DNA of 64,000 nucleotides from Nocardia jiangxiensis NBRC 101359 (GTDB taxonomy: Bacteria; Actinomycetota; Actinomycetes; Mycobacteriales; Mycobacteriaceae), in assembly GCF_000308615.1 (NCBI RefSeq), contig NZ_BAGB01000171.1, positions 123,233 through 187,232 on the forward strand, read 5' to 3'. The notes beneath the pieces are model-generated. The model saw only the letters and a list, made by a program, of their open reading frames with translations, was not told the origin of the DNA and made no database searches. Numbering within the stretch: position 1 is the first letter of the stretch; each line of letters begins with the position of its first letter. The position numbers and the translations under genes were made by a program. Positions 43,664 to 53,225 of this stretch are shown here, piece after piece.

Positions 43664-46600
43664 ATGACGGTCTCGTCCGAATTGTCCAGTGCCGCGTGGG
43701 CGGCGGGGTTACCGGAGCCGCTGCGAGGCGAACTCGCGACGCTCGAGGAAGCCTATTTCCGCCACGTGGATGCCGGCGATGTGGACTGTGCTATCAGCGG
43801 AAGTTCGAGTCTGGTGTTCCGCCGACACCTCGAGCTCGGTATGCAGCGGCGTGCGGGCGAGCGTCGCGTCCTGGTTCATCATCCCGACGACAACACCGGA
43901 CTGGGTGCGGCGGTACAGCTGGTCACCGACGATATGCCGATGCTGGTCGAGTCGGTCACCGCGGCGCTGACCCGGATCGGAGTCAGCGTCAGCGAGGTGA
44001 TCCACCCGATCTTCGAGGTGATCCGCGACGCCGACGGCCGGCTCGAATCCGTGGCTCCGCACGAGGTGGACGGCCACGGGATGATCGGGCTGCGCGAGTC
44101 GTGGATGCATGTGCAACTGCATCCCTCGACCAGCCGCGAACTGCTCGCGCGCGTGGAGAACGAGATACCCGACGTGCTCACCGACGTACGTCAGGTCATC
44201 GGCGACACCCAGGCCATGCGCGCGGTGCAGGACACCCTCGCCGGGGAACTGCGGCGCGCGGCGAAGAACGGCACCGCGCCGTTCTCCTCGACGGATCTGA
44301 TCGACTGCGCGAATCTGCTGCGCTGGCTGGCCGACGGCCACTTCACCGTCCTGGGGTACGCCCGGTACGAGCGCGCCGCGACGGCGACGAAATCCGTTGT
44401 GGTGTCGGAAAGTTGCCTCGGTGTGCTGCGTCCGGACGTGGGCACCGACTTCCGCGTCCCGGTCAACGGCGGTGACCGCCCGCTGCTGATGCTGACCCAG
44501 GGCCTGGTGCCGGCCACGGTCCACCGCTCGGTCTACCCCTACTTCATCGGTGTCGCGGACTTCGACGACTCCGGGGCGCTGGTCGGAAAACATGTCTTCA
44601 TCGGTGTGTTCACGGTGACCGCCCTGCATGCGAACGTGCTGGACATTCCGGTGATCGAGCGCCGGGTCCGCTCGGTCATCGAGGCCAGCGGATTCGATCT
44701 GGAGTCCTTCTCCGGGCAGGGCATGCTCGAGGTGATCCAGTCCTTCCCGCGCACCGAACTGTTCTCCTCGGATGCGGAGACGATGCGGCGCACGGCGAGT
44801 GCGGTGCTGAATGTCGGTATGCGGCGGCAGGTTCGGCTGTTCCTGCGCTCGGACGCCTACGGTCGTTTCGTGGCCTGCATGGTGTATCTGCCGCGTGATC
44901 GCTACACCACCGCGGTCCGGCTCGAAATGCAGGACATTCTGGTCCGTGAGCTCGGCGGTGTCTCCATCGACTACTCCGCGCGGGTATCCGAGAACGAGCT
45001 CGCCAGTGTGTATTTCACGGTGCGGCTCGCCCAGCCGGGTACGCCGGTGGATGCCTCGGAGGCGAATCGGCTGCGCATCCAGGACCTGCTCGGCCAGGCC
45101 AGCCACACCTGGGACGACGATCTGCGCGAGGTGGTCTCCAGCTCCACGGTGCTCGATCCCGCTGTCGTGCAACGGTATTCCGACGCTCTGCCCGAGGCGT
45201 ACAAGGCGGATTTCGATCCGGCCCGCGCCCTGGCCGATATCGTGCGGCTCGAGCATCTGGGTGGCGACCGCATCGAGCAGCACCTGTACCGCCGACCCGG
45301 ATCCGCTTCCGGCTCATGGCGTTTCACGCTCTATGTCGGCTGCGGCATCTCGCTGAGCCAGGTCCTGCCGCTGTTGCAGAGTCTGGGCGTCGAGGTGGTC
45401 GACGAGCGCCCCTATCAGATGGCATTCCTGGACGACCGGGAGTGCTGGATCTACGACTTCGGCCTGCAGGCCCGCCCGGATCTGCTGAGCCGTGCGCTCA
45501 ACCGGAACATGGACGCCGAGCTCGTCGAGACGTCCGACCGGCTCGAGGTGGTGGCCGCCCAGGAGCGTGGTCTGCGCGAGCGGTTCACCGAAGCGTTCGA
45601 TGCGCTCTGGTACGGCCGCGCGTCGGCGGACGCGCTGAACGAACTGGTCCTGCGCGCCGGTCTGCACTGGCGCACGGTCTCGATCCTGCGTACCTACTCG
45701 CGATACCTGCAGCAGGCCGACTTCCCGTACAGCCAGGCCAATATCGCCAGGGTGCTGCTGGCCGCCCCCGACGTGGCGCGGCTGTTCGTGGATCTGTTCG
45801 CGGCGATGTTCGACCCGGATTCCGCCTCGCCGGAGCGGGCCGCCGAGCTCGAGCAGCAGGTGGCCGAGCGGATCAACGAGGTGGTGAGCCTGGATGCCGA
45901 CCGCATCCTGCGCGCGATCCTGAGCCTGGTGAAGGCCACTCTGCGGACCAACTACTACCGCACCGACGAGAACGGTGAACCCCGGTCCTACCTGTCGATC
46001 AAGGTGGAGCCCCGGGAGATCGCCGAATTGCCCAGGCCGCGGCCGCAGTTCGAGATTTTCGTGTATTCGCCGCGGGTCGAGGGTGTGCATCTGCGGTTCG
46101 GTCCGGTGGCTCGTGGTGGGTTGCGGTGGTCGGACCGGTTGGAGGATTTCCGGACCGAGATCTTGGGTTTGGTGAAGGCGCAGGCGGTGAAGAATGCGGT
46201 GATCGTGCCGGTGGGCGCGAAGGGTGGTTTCGTGGTGAAACAGCCGCCCACGCCGTCGGGTGATCCGGCGGTGGATCGGCAGGCGATGCAGGCCGAAGGC
46301 GTCGCGTGTTATCGGACGTTCATCTCGGGTCTGTTGGATGTGACGGACAATGTGGATCATGCGACGGGTGCGGTGATTCCGCCCGAGCGTGTGGTGCGCC
46401 GCGATGGTGACGACACGTATCTCGTTGTGGCGGCGGACAAGGGCACGGCGACGTTCTCCGATATCGCCAACGAGGTCGCGAAGGCCTACGGGTTCTGGCT
46501 GGGTGATGCGTTCGCCTCGGGTGGTTCGGCGGGGTACGACCACAAGGCGATGGGTATCACGGCCAAGGGCGCCTGGGAGAGTGTGAAGCGGCACTTCGCC

Positions 46601-48553
46601 GAGTTGGGCGTGGATACGCAGTCCCAGGACTTCACGGTTGTGGGTGTCGGTGACATGTCGGGTGATGTGTTCGGTAACGGGATGTTGTTGTCGCGGCATA
46701 TTCGTCTGGTGGCCGCGTTCGATCATCGGCATATTTTCTTGGATCCGAGTCCGGATGCTGCGTCGTCGTTCGCGGAGCGGGAGCGGATGTTCGGTTTGCC
46801 GCGGTCGTCGTGGGCGGATTACGACAGGTCGCTGATCAGTGCCGGTGGCGGCGTCTACGACCGCACGGTCAAGGCGGTGCCGATCAGCCCGCAGGCGCGC
46901 GCCGCGCTGGGCCTGGCCGACAACATCACCTCGCTCTCGCCGCCGGAGCTGATGCGCGCCATCCTGCTCTCCCCGGTGGATCTGCTGTGGAACGGCGGAA
47001 TCGGCACGTATCTGAAGGCGTCCACCGAGTCCAACGCCGATGTCGGCGACAAGGCCAACGACGCGATCCGCGTCAACGCGAATGCCATGCGGGTCAAGGT
47101 GATCGGTGAGGGCGGCAACCTCGGCGCCACCGCTCTCGGCCGGATCGAGTTCTGCGCCAACGGCGGCAAGATGAACACCGATGCGCTCGACAACTCCGCG
47201 GGCGTGGACTGCTCGGACCACGAGGTCAACATCAAGGTCCTGCTGGACGGCGTGGTGACCAGTGGTGAGCTGCCCGCGGCCGACCGCAATCCGTTGCTGG
47301 CCTCGATGACCGACGACGTGTCCTCGATGGTGTTGGCGGACAACGTATCCCAGAACTTCCTGATGGGTATGTCGCGCACCGAGGCGCCGCGGATGCTGAA
47401 TGTGCACATGCGTGTCATCGACGATCTCCAGGAGCGTCGGGGACTGGACCGGGAACTCGAGGCGCTGCCCTCGGATGCGGAGATGAACCGCCGGGCCGAG
47501 GCCGGAACCGGTCTGACCTCGCCCGAACTGGCGAATCTCATGGCGCACGTGAAGCTTTCGCTCAAGGCCGACCTGCTCGAGACGGATCTGCCCGACAGCC
47601 CGTACTTCTCGGCGCGGCTGCCGGAGTACTTCCCGGTGCCGCTGCGTGAGCGGTTCGGCGCGGCGATCAAGCGGCACCGGCTGCACAGCGAGATCGTCAC
47701 CACCATGGTCGTCAACGAGATGGTGGATCTGGGTGGCATCACCTATGCGCATCGGCTGAGCGAGGAGATCGGGGCGAGTGCCGGTGATTCGGCGCGGGCG
47801 TTCGCGGCGGCGAGCCAGATCTTCGATCTGCACTCGATCTGGGAGCGGATCCGCGCCGCGGATACCTCGGTCGCGGTCAAGGACGATCTCGAGCTGGAGA
47901 CCAAGCGCACGCTCGACCGGGCCTCGCGGTGGTTGCTGAGCAACCGGCCGCAGCCGGTCGCGGTGGGTTCGGAAATCCATCGCTACAGCGAATCGGTGCG
48001 CAAGTTGGCGCCGCAGGTGACCGGATGGCTGCGCGGTCATCACATCGACACCCTCGAGGAACAGTCGACGAAACTGATCGCCCGCGGTGCACCGGAGGCT
48101 CTGGCCACCGAGGTGATCGGCCTGCTCAACCTGTTCCCGCTGCTGGACGTCATCGATATCGCCGATATCACCGAGCGCGAGGGCGCCGAGGTGGGCGCGC
48201 TGTACTACGCGCTCAACGAGCACCTCAAGGTCGACTGGCTGCTGCAGGCGGTCAGCCACCTCGAACGCGGTGATCGCTGGCACGCCCTGGCCCGGCTCGC
48301 GCTGCGCGACGATATGTACTCCTCGTTGCGTTCGCTCACCCTGGACGTGCTCTCGGCCGGTGATCCGGAGGAGACCGCCGAGGAGAAGATCGCCTACTGG
48401 GAGTCGAAGAACCAGGCCCGACTCGGCCGCGCCCGCGCCGCCCTGTCGGAACTGTTCGAATCCGGCACCCACGACCTGGCCACCCTGTCGGTGGCCGCGC
48501 GCCAGGTCCGCAGCATGGTCAGCGGCGTCGGCGTCCAGTCCGACCCGCGCTGA
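43664..48553 (+). CDS. gdh: NAD-dependent glutamate dehydrogenase (large, L_180-type)
   Basis: The 1629-residue enzyme belongs to the very large GDH class of actinobacteria and proteobacteria, which oxidises glutamate to 2-oxoglutarate and ammonia with NAD. Long N-terminal regulatory ACT/PAS-like segments (ALTRIGVSVSEVIHPIFEV, GVSIDYSARVSENELASVYFTV in pieces) lead to a central catalytic domain: RGGLRWSDRLEDFRTE, VPVGAKGGFV, VAADKGTATFSDIANE, GDMSGDVFGNGMLLS, and LWNGGIGTYLKASTES (each a family hallmark). ATG 43664 starts at the expected N-terminus; GAGGAG lies 12 bases upstream. The 46.08-46.84 kb part uses visibly different codons from its flanks. Mycobacterial relatives are inhibited by the FHA protein GarA; that this applies here is inference. 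Confidence 0.95.
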   Translation: MTVSSELSSAAWAAGLPEPLRGELATLEEAYFRHVDAGDVDCAISGSSSLVFRRHLELGMQRRAGERRVLVHHPDDNTGLGAAVQLVTDDMPMLVESVTAALTRIGVSVSEVIHPIFEVIRDADGRLESVAPHEVDGHGMIGLRESWMHVQLHPSTSRELLARVENEIPDVLTDVRQVIGDTQAMRAVQDTLAGELRRAAKNGTAPFSSTDLIDCANLLRWLADGHFTVLGYARYERAATATKSVVVSESCLGVLRPDVGTDFRVPVNGGDRPLLMLTQGLVPATVHRSVYPYFIGVADFDDSGALVGKHVFIGVFTVTALHANVLDIPVIERRVRSVIEASGFDLESFSGQGMLEVIQSFPRTELFSSDAETMRRTASAVLNVGMRRQVRLFLRSDAYGRFVACMVYLPRDRYTTAVRLEMQDILVRELGGVSIDYSARVSENELASVYFTVRLAQPGTPVDASEANRLRIQDLLGQASHTWDDDLREVVSSSTVLDPAVVQRYSDALPEAYKADFDPARALADIVRLEHLGGDRIEQHLYRRPGSASGSWRFTLYVGCGISLSQVLPLLQSLGVEVVDERPYQMAFLDDRECWIYDFGLQARPDLLSRALNRNMDAELVETSDRLEVVAAQERGLRERFTEAFDALWYGRASADALNELVLRAGLHWRTVSILRTYSRYLQQADFPYSQANIARVLLAAPDVARLFVDLFAAMFDPDSASPERAAELEQQVAERINEVVSLDADRILRAILSLVKATLRTNYYRTDENGEPRSYLSIKVEPREIAELPRPRPQFEIFVYSPRVEGVHLRFGPVARGGLRWSDRLEDFRTEILGLVKAQAVKNAVIVPVGAKGGFVVKQPPTPSGDPAVDRQAMQAEGVACYRTFISGLLDVTDNVDHATGAVIPPERVVRRDGDDTYLVVAADKGTATFSDIANEVAKAYGFWLGDAFASGGSAGYDHKAMGITAKGAWESVKRHFAELGVDTQSQDFTVVGVGDMSGDVFGNGMLLSRHIRLVAAFDHRHIFLDPSPDAASSFAERERMFGLPRSSWADYDRSLISAGGGVYDRTVKAVPISPQARAALGLADNITSLSPPELMRAILLSPVDLLWNGGIGTYLKASTESNADVGDKANDAIRVNANAMRVKVIGEGGNLGATALGRIEFCANGGKMNTDALDNSAGVDCSDHEVNIKVLLDGVVTSGELPAADRNPLLASMTDDVSSMVLADNVSQNFLMGMSRTEAPRMLNVHMRVIDDLQERRGLDRELEALPSDAEMNRRAEAGTGLTSPELANLMAHVKLSLKADLLETDLPDSPYFSARLPEYFPVPLRERFGAAIKRHRLHSEIVTTMVVNEMVDLGGITYAHRLSEEIGASAGDSARAFAAASQIFDLHSIWERIRAADTSVAVKDDLELETKRTLDRASRWLLSNRPQPVAVGSEIHRYSESVRKLAPQVTGWLRGHHIDTLEEQSTKLIARGAPEALATEVIGLLNLFPLLDVIDIADITEREGAEVGALYYALNEHLKVDWLLQAVSHLERGDRWHALARLALRDDMYSSLRSLTLDVLSAGDPEETAEEKIAYWESKNQARLGRARAALSELFESGTHDLATLSVAARQVRSMVSGVGVQSDPR

Positions 48554-48773
48554 GCGCAGTCCTGCCGGTCCCCGTCCAGGGCGACCGGCAGGACGGGCAA
48601 GCACGACCCGACTGCTGAAGTGGTCCGGTCCGACCGGGGTGGGCGATGACCGGCATACTGGATAGCCGATTCGGTCCGCACGCGGTGTGGCGGTGGAGCC
48701 GGACGGGCTCAGTGCTCAGGAAGTCCGGCCGTCTGCGATCAGTGGGGCGGCCATCCGATCGGGAGGTATGCGC

Positions 48774-49238
48774 GTGACGAGTGTTGATTCGCCGAAGAGC
48801 GAGGGGGCTATCGAGGGTGCTGCGCTGCCCCGGCGTTTCCACACCAAGGTCGAGGTGCGTTGGTCCGATATGGACGTGTTCCAGCACATCAACCATGCCC
48901 GCATGGTGACGTTGCTGGAGGAGGCACGGATTCCGTGGCTGTTCGGCGACGACAAGCCCACCGACGGGTTGCGCACCGGCTGCGTGCTGGTCGATCTGCA
49001 CGTGCAGTACAAGGGGCAGCTTCGTCACGAGGACACTCCGCTGGACGTGGCGATGTGGGTCGAGCAGTTGCGGGCGGTGGATTTCACCATCGGTTACGAG
49101 GTACGGGCTTCGGGGTCGGCGCCGGATTCCCGGGCGTCGGTGATCGCGACCACCCAGATGGCCGCGTTCGATATCGACACCCAGCGCCTGCGCCGGATAA
49201 CCCCGGCCGAACGTGACTATCTGGCTCTGTGGAAGTGA
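48774..49238 (+). CDS. Acyl-CoA thioesterase (hotdog fold, 4HBT type)
   Basis: The 154-residue hotdog protein carries the thioesterase signature VRWSDMDVFQHINHARMVTLLEEAR (segments RWSDMDVFQHINHA and LLEEAR), where the Asp of DMD is the expected catalytic acid, followed by strands VLVDLHVQYKGQL and VDFTIGYEVRASG. It hydrolyses acyl-CoA thioesters of unknown chain. GGGAGG is 7 bases before GTG 48774 but 1 base before ATG 48768, so GTG is chosen. It follows gdh in the same order as Rv2475c in M. tuberculosis. Confidence 0.87.
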   Translation: MTSVDSPKSEGAIEGAALPRRFHTKVEVRWSDMDVFQHINHARMVTLLEEARIPWLFGDDKPTDGLRTGCVLVDLHVQYKGQLRHEDTPLDVAMWVEQLRAVDFTIGYEVRASGSAPDSRASVIATTQMAAFDIDTQRLRRITPAERDYLALWK

Positions 49239-49248
49239 TGACACGGCG

Positions 49249-49920
49249 ATGATGCCCGGACAGGGGACGCTACTGGTCCCCGATCCCGCCGAACGTGAGA
49301 ACCTCACCACCTTCGTCGGTCGCGCGGTGCGCCTGGACCCGGCTGCGGTGATCCGGCTGCGCCGCCGCGGTGACCGTTACATTTCCGCTTGGGCCGCAAC
49401 GAGTTTCGAGGTTCTGGCGGTGCGCACGGTGGTCGGTGAACTCGGCGTCGACGATGTCACCGCGGGTGGTGACGTGCTGCTCTCGGGCCTGCGCGCGCCC
49501 GCGCCGGACGGTCGGATCGATCTCGGATTCCCCATGGACTCGGCCTGGCGCACCGCCCTGCCACCGGTGACGGGTTTCTCCCACATCGATGACATTCCGG
49601 CTCGTTCACTGGTCGAATTGGCCGAGCGCGGAGTGGAACTGGCTGCCGAACACGGCAGCGGCCACGGTCCGCCCGCCTCGCTGTTGGAGCAGACCGTGCT
49701 GACCGTCACCGGTGCGGGGGAGCGGGCCGAGGTTCCGATGCGGGTCGTATTCGCGCTGACCGCAATGGATTTCATTCCGCACGCGGGTGACCGTCCCGAT
49801 GCGCGCCGGATCGCTCCCGGCGAGATCGTGCGGGTCCGCGCCAGCCGCACCTGGCTGCGGCTGGACGCCCGGTACGGTTCGGTGGCTCGCCGCCGCGGGC
49901 CCGCTCTGCTCGCTCGCTGA
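49249..49920 (+). CDS. Conserved actinobacterial protein of unknown function (Rv2474c-like by position)
   Basis: The 223-residue soluble protein lacks signal or membrane segments. Visible features are LLVPDPAERENLTTFVGRAVRLDP, VIRLRRRGDRYISAW, GFPMDSAWRTALPP and a helix SLVELAERGVELAAE (pieces), ending with an arginine-rich strand RASRTWLRLDARYGSVARRRG. No catalytic motif is recognised. It starts 10 bases after the thioesterase stop (ATG 49249, or ATG 49252 next to it) and occupies the Rv2474c position of the mycobacterial gdh neighbourhood, suggesting co-expression. No function is proposed. Confidence 0.83.
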   Translation: MMPGQGTLLVPDPAERENLTTFVGRAVRLDPAAVIRLRRRGDRYISAWAATSFEVLAVRTVVGELGVDDVTAGGDVLLSGLRAPAPDGRIDLGFPMDSAWRTALPPVTGFSHIDDIPARSLVELAERGVELAAEHGSGHGPPASLLEQTVLTVTGAGERAEVPMRVVFALTAMDFIPHAGDRPDARRIAPGEIVRVRASRTWLRLDARYGSVARRRGPALLAR

Positions 49921-49929
49921 TTCGCAGGG

Positions 49930-50559
49930 CTACCGGCGCGCGGGAGCGTCGGCGCTCAGCACGGGATGCAGCGGTCCGTTCGACAGTTTGCTCACCAGGG
50001 AAGTGCCGTAGCGGCGCAACAGCATTGCGGCGAAGTATCCGACGACGGTGCCCACGATGGCGCCGGCGAGGACGTCGTGCGGATAGTGCGCACCCACGTA
50101 TACCCGGGAGATGCCCATCACCGCCGCCGCGACGAATGCCCAGATGCCCAGTCTCCGGTTCACCGCCAGCAGTGCCACCGCCATGGCGAATACGACGACG
50201 GTGTGGTTGCTGGGGAAGGAGTAGTCGTCCGGTGCCGGGCACTTCTCCAGCAGGAATGCGGTGGGGAAGCGGTAGCAGGGACGCCGTTCGGAGAAGATCA
50301 GCTTGACGGCGTCGTTGACGGCGTAGGCGATGATCGCGACGAACGGAACCGCCAGCGCCGCGGCCATCGCCGACGCATCGCGCTTGCGGGCGAGCCACCA
50401 GCCTATGACCATGAACACCACGAACAGCCCGACTCCGACACCGCTGTAGACGGTCATCGGTGTATTCAGCCAGGAGGTGTCCCTGGCGAATCGGGTCATG
50501 TCGACGTACCAGGATCCATCGATACCGGCCGGATCCAAGCTCAGGGTGTCGCTGGTCAT
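49930..50559 (-). CDS. PAP2-family membrane phosphatase
   Basis: The 209-residue membrane protein has about five helices and the three phosphatase motifs: KLIFSERRPCYRFP (KX6RP), PSNHTVV (PSGH-like with Asn for Gly) and SRVYVGAHYPHDVLAG (SRX5HX3D). Such enzymes remove phosphate from lipid phosphates, including undecaprenyl pyrophosphate. ATG 50559 is used, because upstream residues in frame are not conserved-looking, though GAGG is only two bases away. It is convergent with the conserved hypothetical gene, with 9 bases between. Confidence 0.85.
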   Translation of the reverse strand: MTSDTLSLDPAGIDGSWYVDMTRFARDTSWLNTPMTVYSGVGVGLFVVFMVIGWWLARKRDASAMAAALAVPFVAIIAYAVNDAVKLIFSERRPCYRFPTAFLLEKCPAPDDYSFPSNHTVVVFAMAVALLAVNRRLGIWAFVAAAVMGISRVYVGAHYPHDVLAGAIVGTVVGYFAAMLLRRYGTSLVSKLSNGPLHPVLSADAPARR

Positions 50560-50706
50560 ATCCTCGATTTCTCGATCGAGGTGCGGCCGTTCATCGCCCG
50601 CACCGTGGTCGGGCAGATCATCCAGGCTCGCACATACCCGCTGAGAAATTGCTGAGCTCGGCATCCCCGTCTCTGGCGGCTATGCCGGAGCCGCACCGCG
50701 GAGCGG

Positions 50707-51021
50707 TCAGGCGACTCCGGCCAAGCGCAACAGTGCTGTGGTGGACGCGGCGGCGAGGGCGACCACGACCAGCGGGGCCTTGCGCCAGGCGAGGATCGCC
50801 GCGACCAGTACGCCCGCGGGCAGTGCGAACCGGGCCCGGTGGTCGGCCGGGACGAGGGTGGTCACCGCCAGCGCGGTCAGCAGGACGACCGAGCCGATCT
50901 CCAGAAATTGGGCGATCCGCGGCGGGAAGGTGAGGCGTCGGCGCAGGACCGGTCCGGCGAATCGGAAGCCGAAGGTGCCGACGGCGAGGCAGACCGCTCC
51001 GGCGATCAGTGCGACGGTCAT
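50707..51021 (-). CDS. azlD: Branched-chain amino acid exporter small subunit AzlD
   Basis: The 104-residue protein has three to four hydrophobic helices and the AzlD pattern: GTFGFRFAGPVLRRRL, FLEIGSVVLLTALAVTTLV and AILAWRKAPLVVVALAAA. AzlD pairs with AzlC to export branched-chain amino acids or analogues. Its ATG overlaps the azlC stop (ATGA), so the two are translated together. Family assignment rests on size, topology and the partner gene. Confidence 0.86.
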   Translation of the reverse strand: MTVALIAGAVCLAVGTFGFRFAGPVLRRRLTFPPRIAQFLEIGSVVLLTALAVTTLVPADHRARFALPAGVLVAAILAWRKAPLVVVALAAASTTALLRLAGVA

Positions 51022-51770
51022 GGCGCGGTGGTCCGATCCGCGTTCGGTGCGTTCGACGGAACGAACTCGCTCGTCCGGCGTGCGGTGCGGATTCGGCCGA
51101 TCATCGACCCGGCGGTCAGCGCGAGGAAGGCGGCGGGCAGTGCCAGCAGCACCGGAATTCCCGCGGGCAGGAACGGCGCGGCCAGGGCTGCTGCCACGGC
51201 TCCGGCCAGTGCCGCGCGTCGTGTCGCTCCATCCCGCAGGGCAGGCAGCGCCAACGCGATGAGCACCGCGGGAAAGACCGCGTCCAGACCGAATTCGTCG
51301 GGATTCGGGACCGCGGTGCCGAGTCCGACGCCGAGCAGTGCGCCCAGCGGCCACGCCAGCAGCACGCCCAGACCGCACAACCAGTAGGAAGCGCGACTGC
51401 GTTCCCGATCGGATTCGCCGAGCGCCATCGCTACCGATTCGTCGTTCATCACGTGCGTGCCGAGCAGTCGACGCCAGCCGGTGCCGAGCACGTCCGGCAG
51501 CGCCAGCCCGTACGGCAGATGCCGGGCGTTGACCAGCAGTCCGGCCAGCACTGCCGCGATCGGGCCGCCACCTGCGGCTATGATGCCGACGAAGAGGAAT
51601 TCGGCGCCACCGGCCAGGACCAGCACACTGAGTACGATCGGCAACCAGGCGGGCAACCCGGAGGTGATCGCCGTGGCCCCGTAGGACACGCCGATTACGC
51701 AGACGGCCAGGCAGACCGCTGCGATGCCGGTGAGATCACTGCGAGTCAGTGTTCGTTGTATCGAACGCAC
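51018..51770 (-). CDS. azlC: Branched-chain amino acid exporter large subunit AzlC
   Basis: The 250-residue membrane protein follows the AzlC layout: VRSIQRTL start, GVSYGATAITSGLP, LAGGAEFLFVGIIAAGGGP, LLVNARHLPYGLAL, and HVMNDESVAMAL. With AzlD it exports branched-chain amino acids. GTG 51770 is chosen because family N-termini begin with a matching R-S-x-x-R-T-L run; an upstream GTG at 51821 would add 17 residues and overlap the promoter region. Divergent from an XRE/cupin regulator 77 bases away, the usual partner of azlCD. Confidence 0.85.
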   Translation of the reverse strand: MRSIQRTLTRSDLTGIAAVCLAVCVIGVSYGATAITSGLPAWLPIVLSVLVLAGGAEFLFVGIIAAGGGPIAAVLAGLLVNARHLPYGLALPDVLGTGWRRLLGTHVMNDESVAMALGESDRERSRASYWLCGLGVLLAWPLGALLGVGLGTAVPNPDEFGLDAVFPAVLIALALPALRDGATRRAALAGAVAAALAAPFLPAGIPVLLALPAAFLALTAGSMIGRIRTARRTSEFVPSNAPNADRTTAP

Positions 51771-51782
51771 GGCTTCTATAGT
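51751..51782. promoter_or_regulatory. Probable divergent promoter/operator for azlC and its regulator
   Basis: GTTCG-N6-CGAAC at 51751-51766 is an inverted repeat, and CTATAG at 51776-51781 gives a TATAGT-like -10 box on the plus strand and a CACTATAG-like box on the minus strand. The minus-strand box would give an almost leaderless azlC mRNA. Inferred from spacing. Confidence 0.4.
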
Positions 51783-51846
51783 GAACGCGGCGGCGTGCTT
51801 CGTCAACGTCGTCTCGGGCACACCCCATGTACCCTCTGGAATCACG

Positions 51847-52419
51847 ATGACCGAGCAGGACAGGATTCCCGAATCGACCCCGCAGCAGGCGATCGCGGCC
51901 GGGCTGCGCCGTGAGCGCGCCCGGTCCGGGCTCTCGCTCACCGAGGTGGCCCGGCGCGCTGGAGTCGCGAAATCGACACTCTCGCAACTGGAATCGGGTT
52001 CGGGCAATCCGAGCATCGAAACCCTGTGGGCGCTGTGTACGGCGCTGGGGATCCCGTTTTCGAGTCTGCTGGATCCGCCGCAGCCGCAGGTGCGGGTGAT
52101 CCGCGCCGGGGAAGGTCCGGAGGTGGCGTCCTCGACGTCGCGCTACCGGGCCACCCTGCTGGCAGCCTCCCCGCCGAACGTGCGCCGCGACCTGTTCCGC
52201 ATCACCGCCGAACCCGGACATCCCCGCGATTCGGACCCGCACCTGCACGGCATCGTGGAACACGTCCTGCTGGCCGCGGGCCGCGCCATGGTCGGCCCGG
52301 CCGACGACCCCGCCGAACTACACCCCGGCGACTACATCTGCTATCCGGGCGACCGCCCGCACGTCTTCGAGGCCCTCGAACCCGGCACCTGGGGAATGCT
52401 CGCCAGCGACTACGCCTGA
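51847..52419 (+). CDS. XRE-family regulator with C-terminal cupin
   Basis: The 190-residue protein joins an HTH_3 DNA-binding domain (LRRERARSGLSLTEVARRAGVAKSTLSQLESGSGNPS in segments; recognition helix VAKSTLSQLES) to a cupin (HLHGIVEHVLLAAGRAMV, LHPGDYICYPGDRPHVFEAL), including the paired HxH-like and PGDxPH ligand motifs. Such regulators often sit beside azlCD and sense an amino acid or analogue. ATG 51847. It is divergent from azlC, so local control is likely. Confidence 0.9.
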   Translation: MTEQDRIPESTPQQAIAAGLRRERARSGLSLTEVARRAGVAKSTLSQLESGSGNPSIETLWALCTALGIPFSSLLDPPQPQVRVIRAGEGPEVASSTSRYRATLLAASPPNVRRDLFRITAEPGHPRDSDPHLHGIVEHVLLAAGRAMVGPADDPAELHPGDYICYPGDRPHVFEALEPGTWGMLASDYA

Positions 52420-52493
52420 GCTGTTCCGCCGCAACACATTTCCCGCAGCACCGGTGGTCGGTTCGTCGGCCCCGGACATCGTTCGCCGGGCGA

Positions 52494-53225
52494 CTACGCG
52501 GCTCCCTCGCCGAGGTATTGCAGCCACACCGGATCGAGGTCCGCGGTTGTCGACAGCAGTCGCCAATGCGGTCCTTTCGGGGCGACCATCGGGTGATGCA
52601 GAGTCCAGCCCAGTTCGCTGAGCATCTTGTCGGCCTTGCGGTGATTGCAGGGCGCGCAGGATGCGACGCAGTTCTCCCACGAGTGCGCGCCGCCGCGGCT
52701 GCGCGGAATCACGTGGTCGATCGTCTCGGCCTTGCCGCCGCAATAGGCGCAGCGGTATCGGTCGCGGTGCATGAGGGCCGCGCGGGTCATCGGAACGCGC
52801 GCGCGATAGGGCACGCGGACGTAGTTGCGAAGTCGGATCACCGAGGGCAGCGCGATCGACGCACCGGCCGAATGGACGACCGGACCTTCGGCATTGTGGT
52901 GGACGGCGTCGGCCTTGTCGCAGATCAGCAGCACGATGGCGCGACGTGCGGACAGGGCGGTCAGCGGCTCGTAGGTGGCGTTCAGAAGCAGCACCCGGCG
53001 CTTACGCCATGCGGCCTGCGATGGATTCTCCAGAGTGCGGATCACCGGGGTGTCGCAGGGAGAGTGATCGGAATGTTCGCGATCGGGGTGGTCACGATCG
53101 GGATGGGAATGTTCGGACAAGATGTGCAGCGGAGAGGCCCCCGACCCACGATTGTGGACGTCGGCGGGCTGGAGTTGTCGATGCGCTCTGGCCTCCTGGG
53201 ACCGAGCGCCGTGCCGCTGCTTCAT
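52494..53225 (-). CDS. HNH endonuclease family protein (Rv2469c-like)
   Basis: The 243-residue protein has a His/Asp-rich N-terminal tail, a conserved core RVLLLNATYEPLTALSARRAIVLL, and a C-terminal HNH domain: CAYCGG and CAPCNHRKADKMLSELGW supply the zinc-binding cysteine pairs and ETIDHVIPRSRGGAHSWENC the catalytic DH-x-x-P-x-SRGG motif. Family members are putative DNA nucleases, widespread in actinobacterial chromosomes; the biological role is not known. ATG 53225 is used; an upstream extension is possible. Divergent from glbO as in M. tuberculosis. Confidence 0.86.
   Translation of the reverse strand: MKQRHGARSQEARAHRQLQPADVHNRGSGASPLHILSEHSHPDRDHPDREHSDHSPCDTPVIRTLENPSQAAWRKRRVLLLNATYEPLTALSARRAIVLLICDKADAVHHNAEGPVVHSAGASIALPSVIRLRNYVRVPYRARVPMTRAALMHRDRYRCAYCGGKAETIDHVIPRSRGGAHSWENCVASCAPCNHRKADKMLSELGWTLHHPMVAPKGPHWRLLSTTADLDPVWLQYLGEGAA

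Noticed and set aside
45314..48604. 1096-codon open frame on the minus strand, opposite gdh
   Set aside because: It mirrors the coding strand of a clear GDH; its translation is Arg/Gln/His-rich with no family motifs. Long antisense frames are expected in GC-rich genes.
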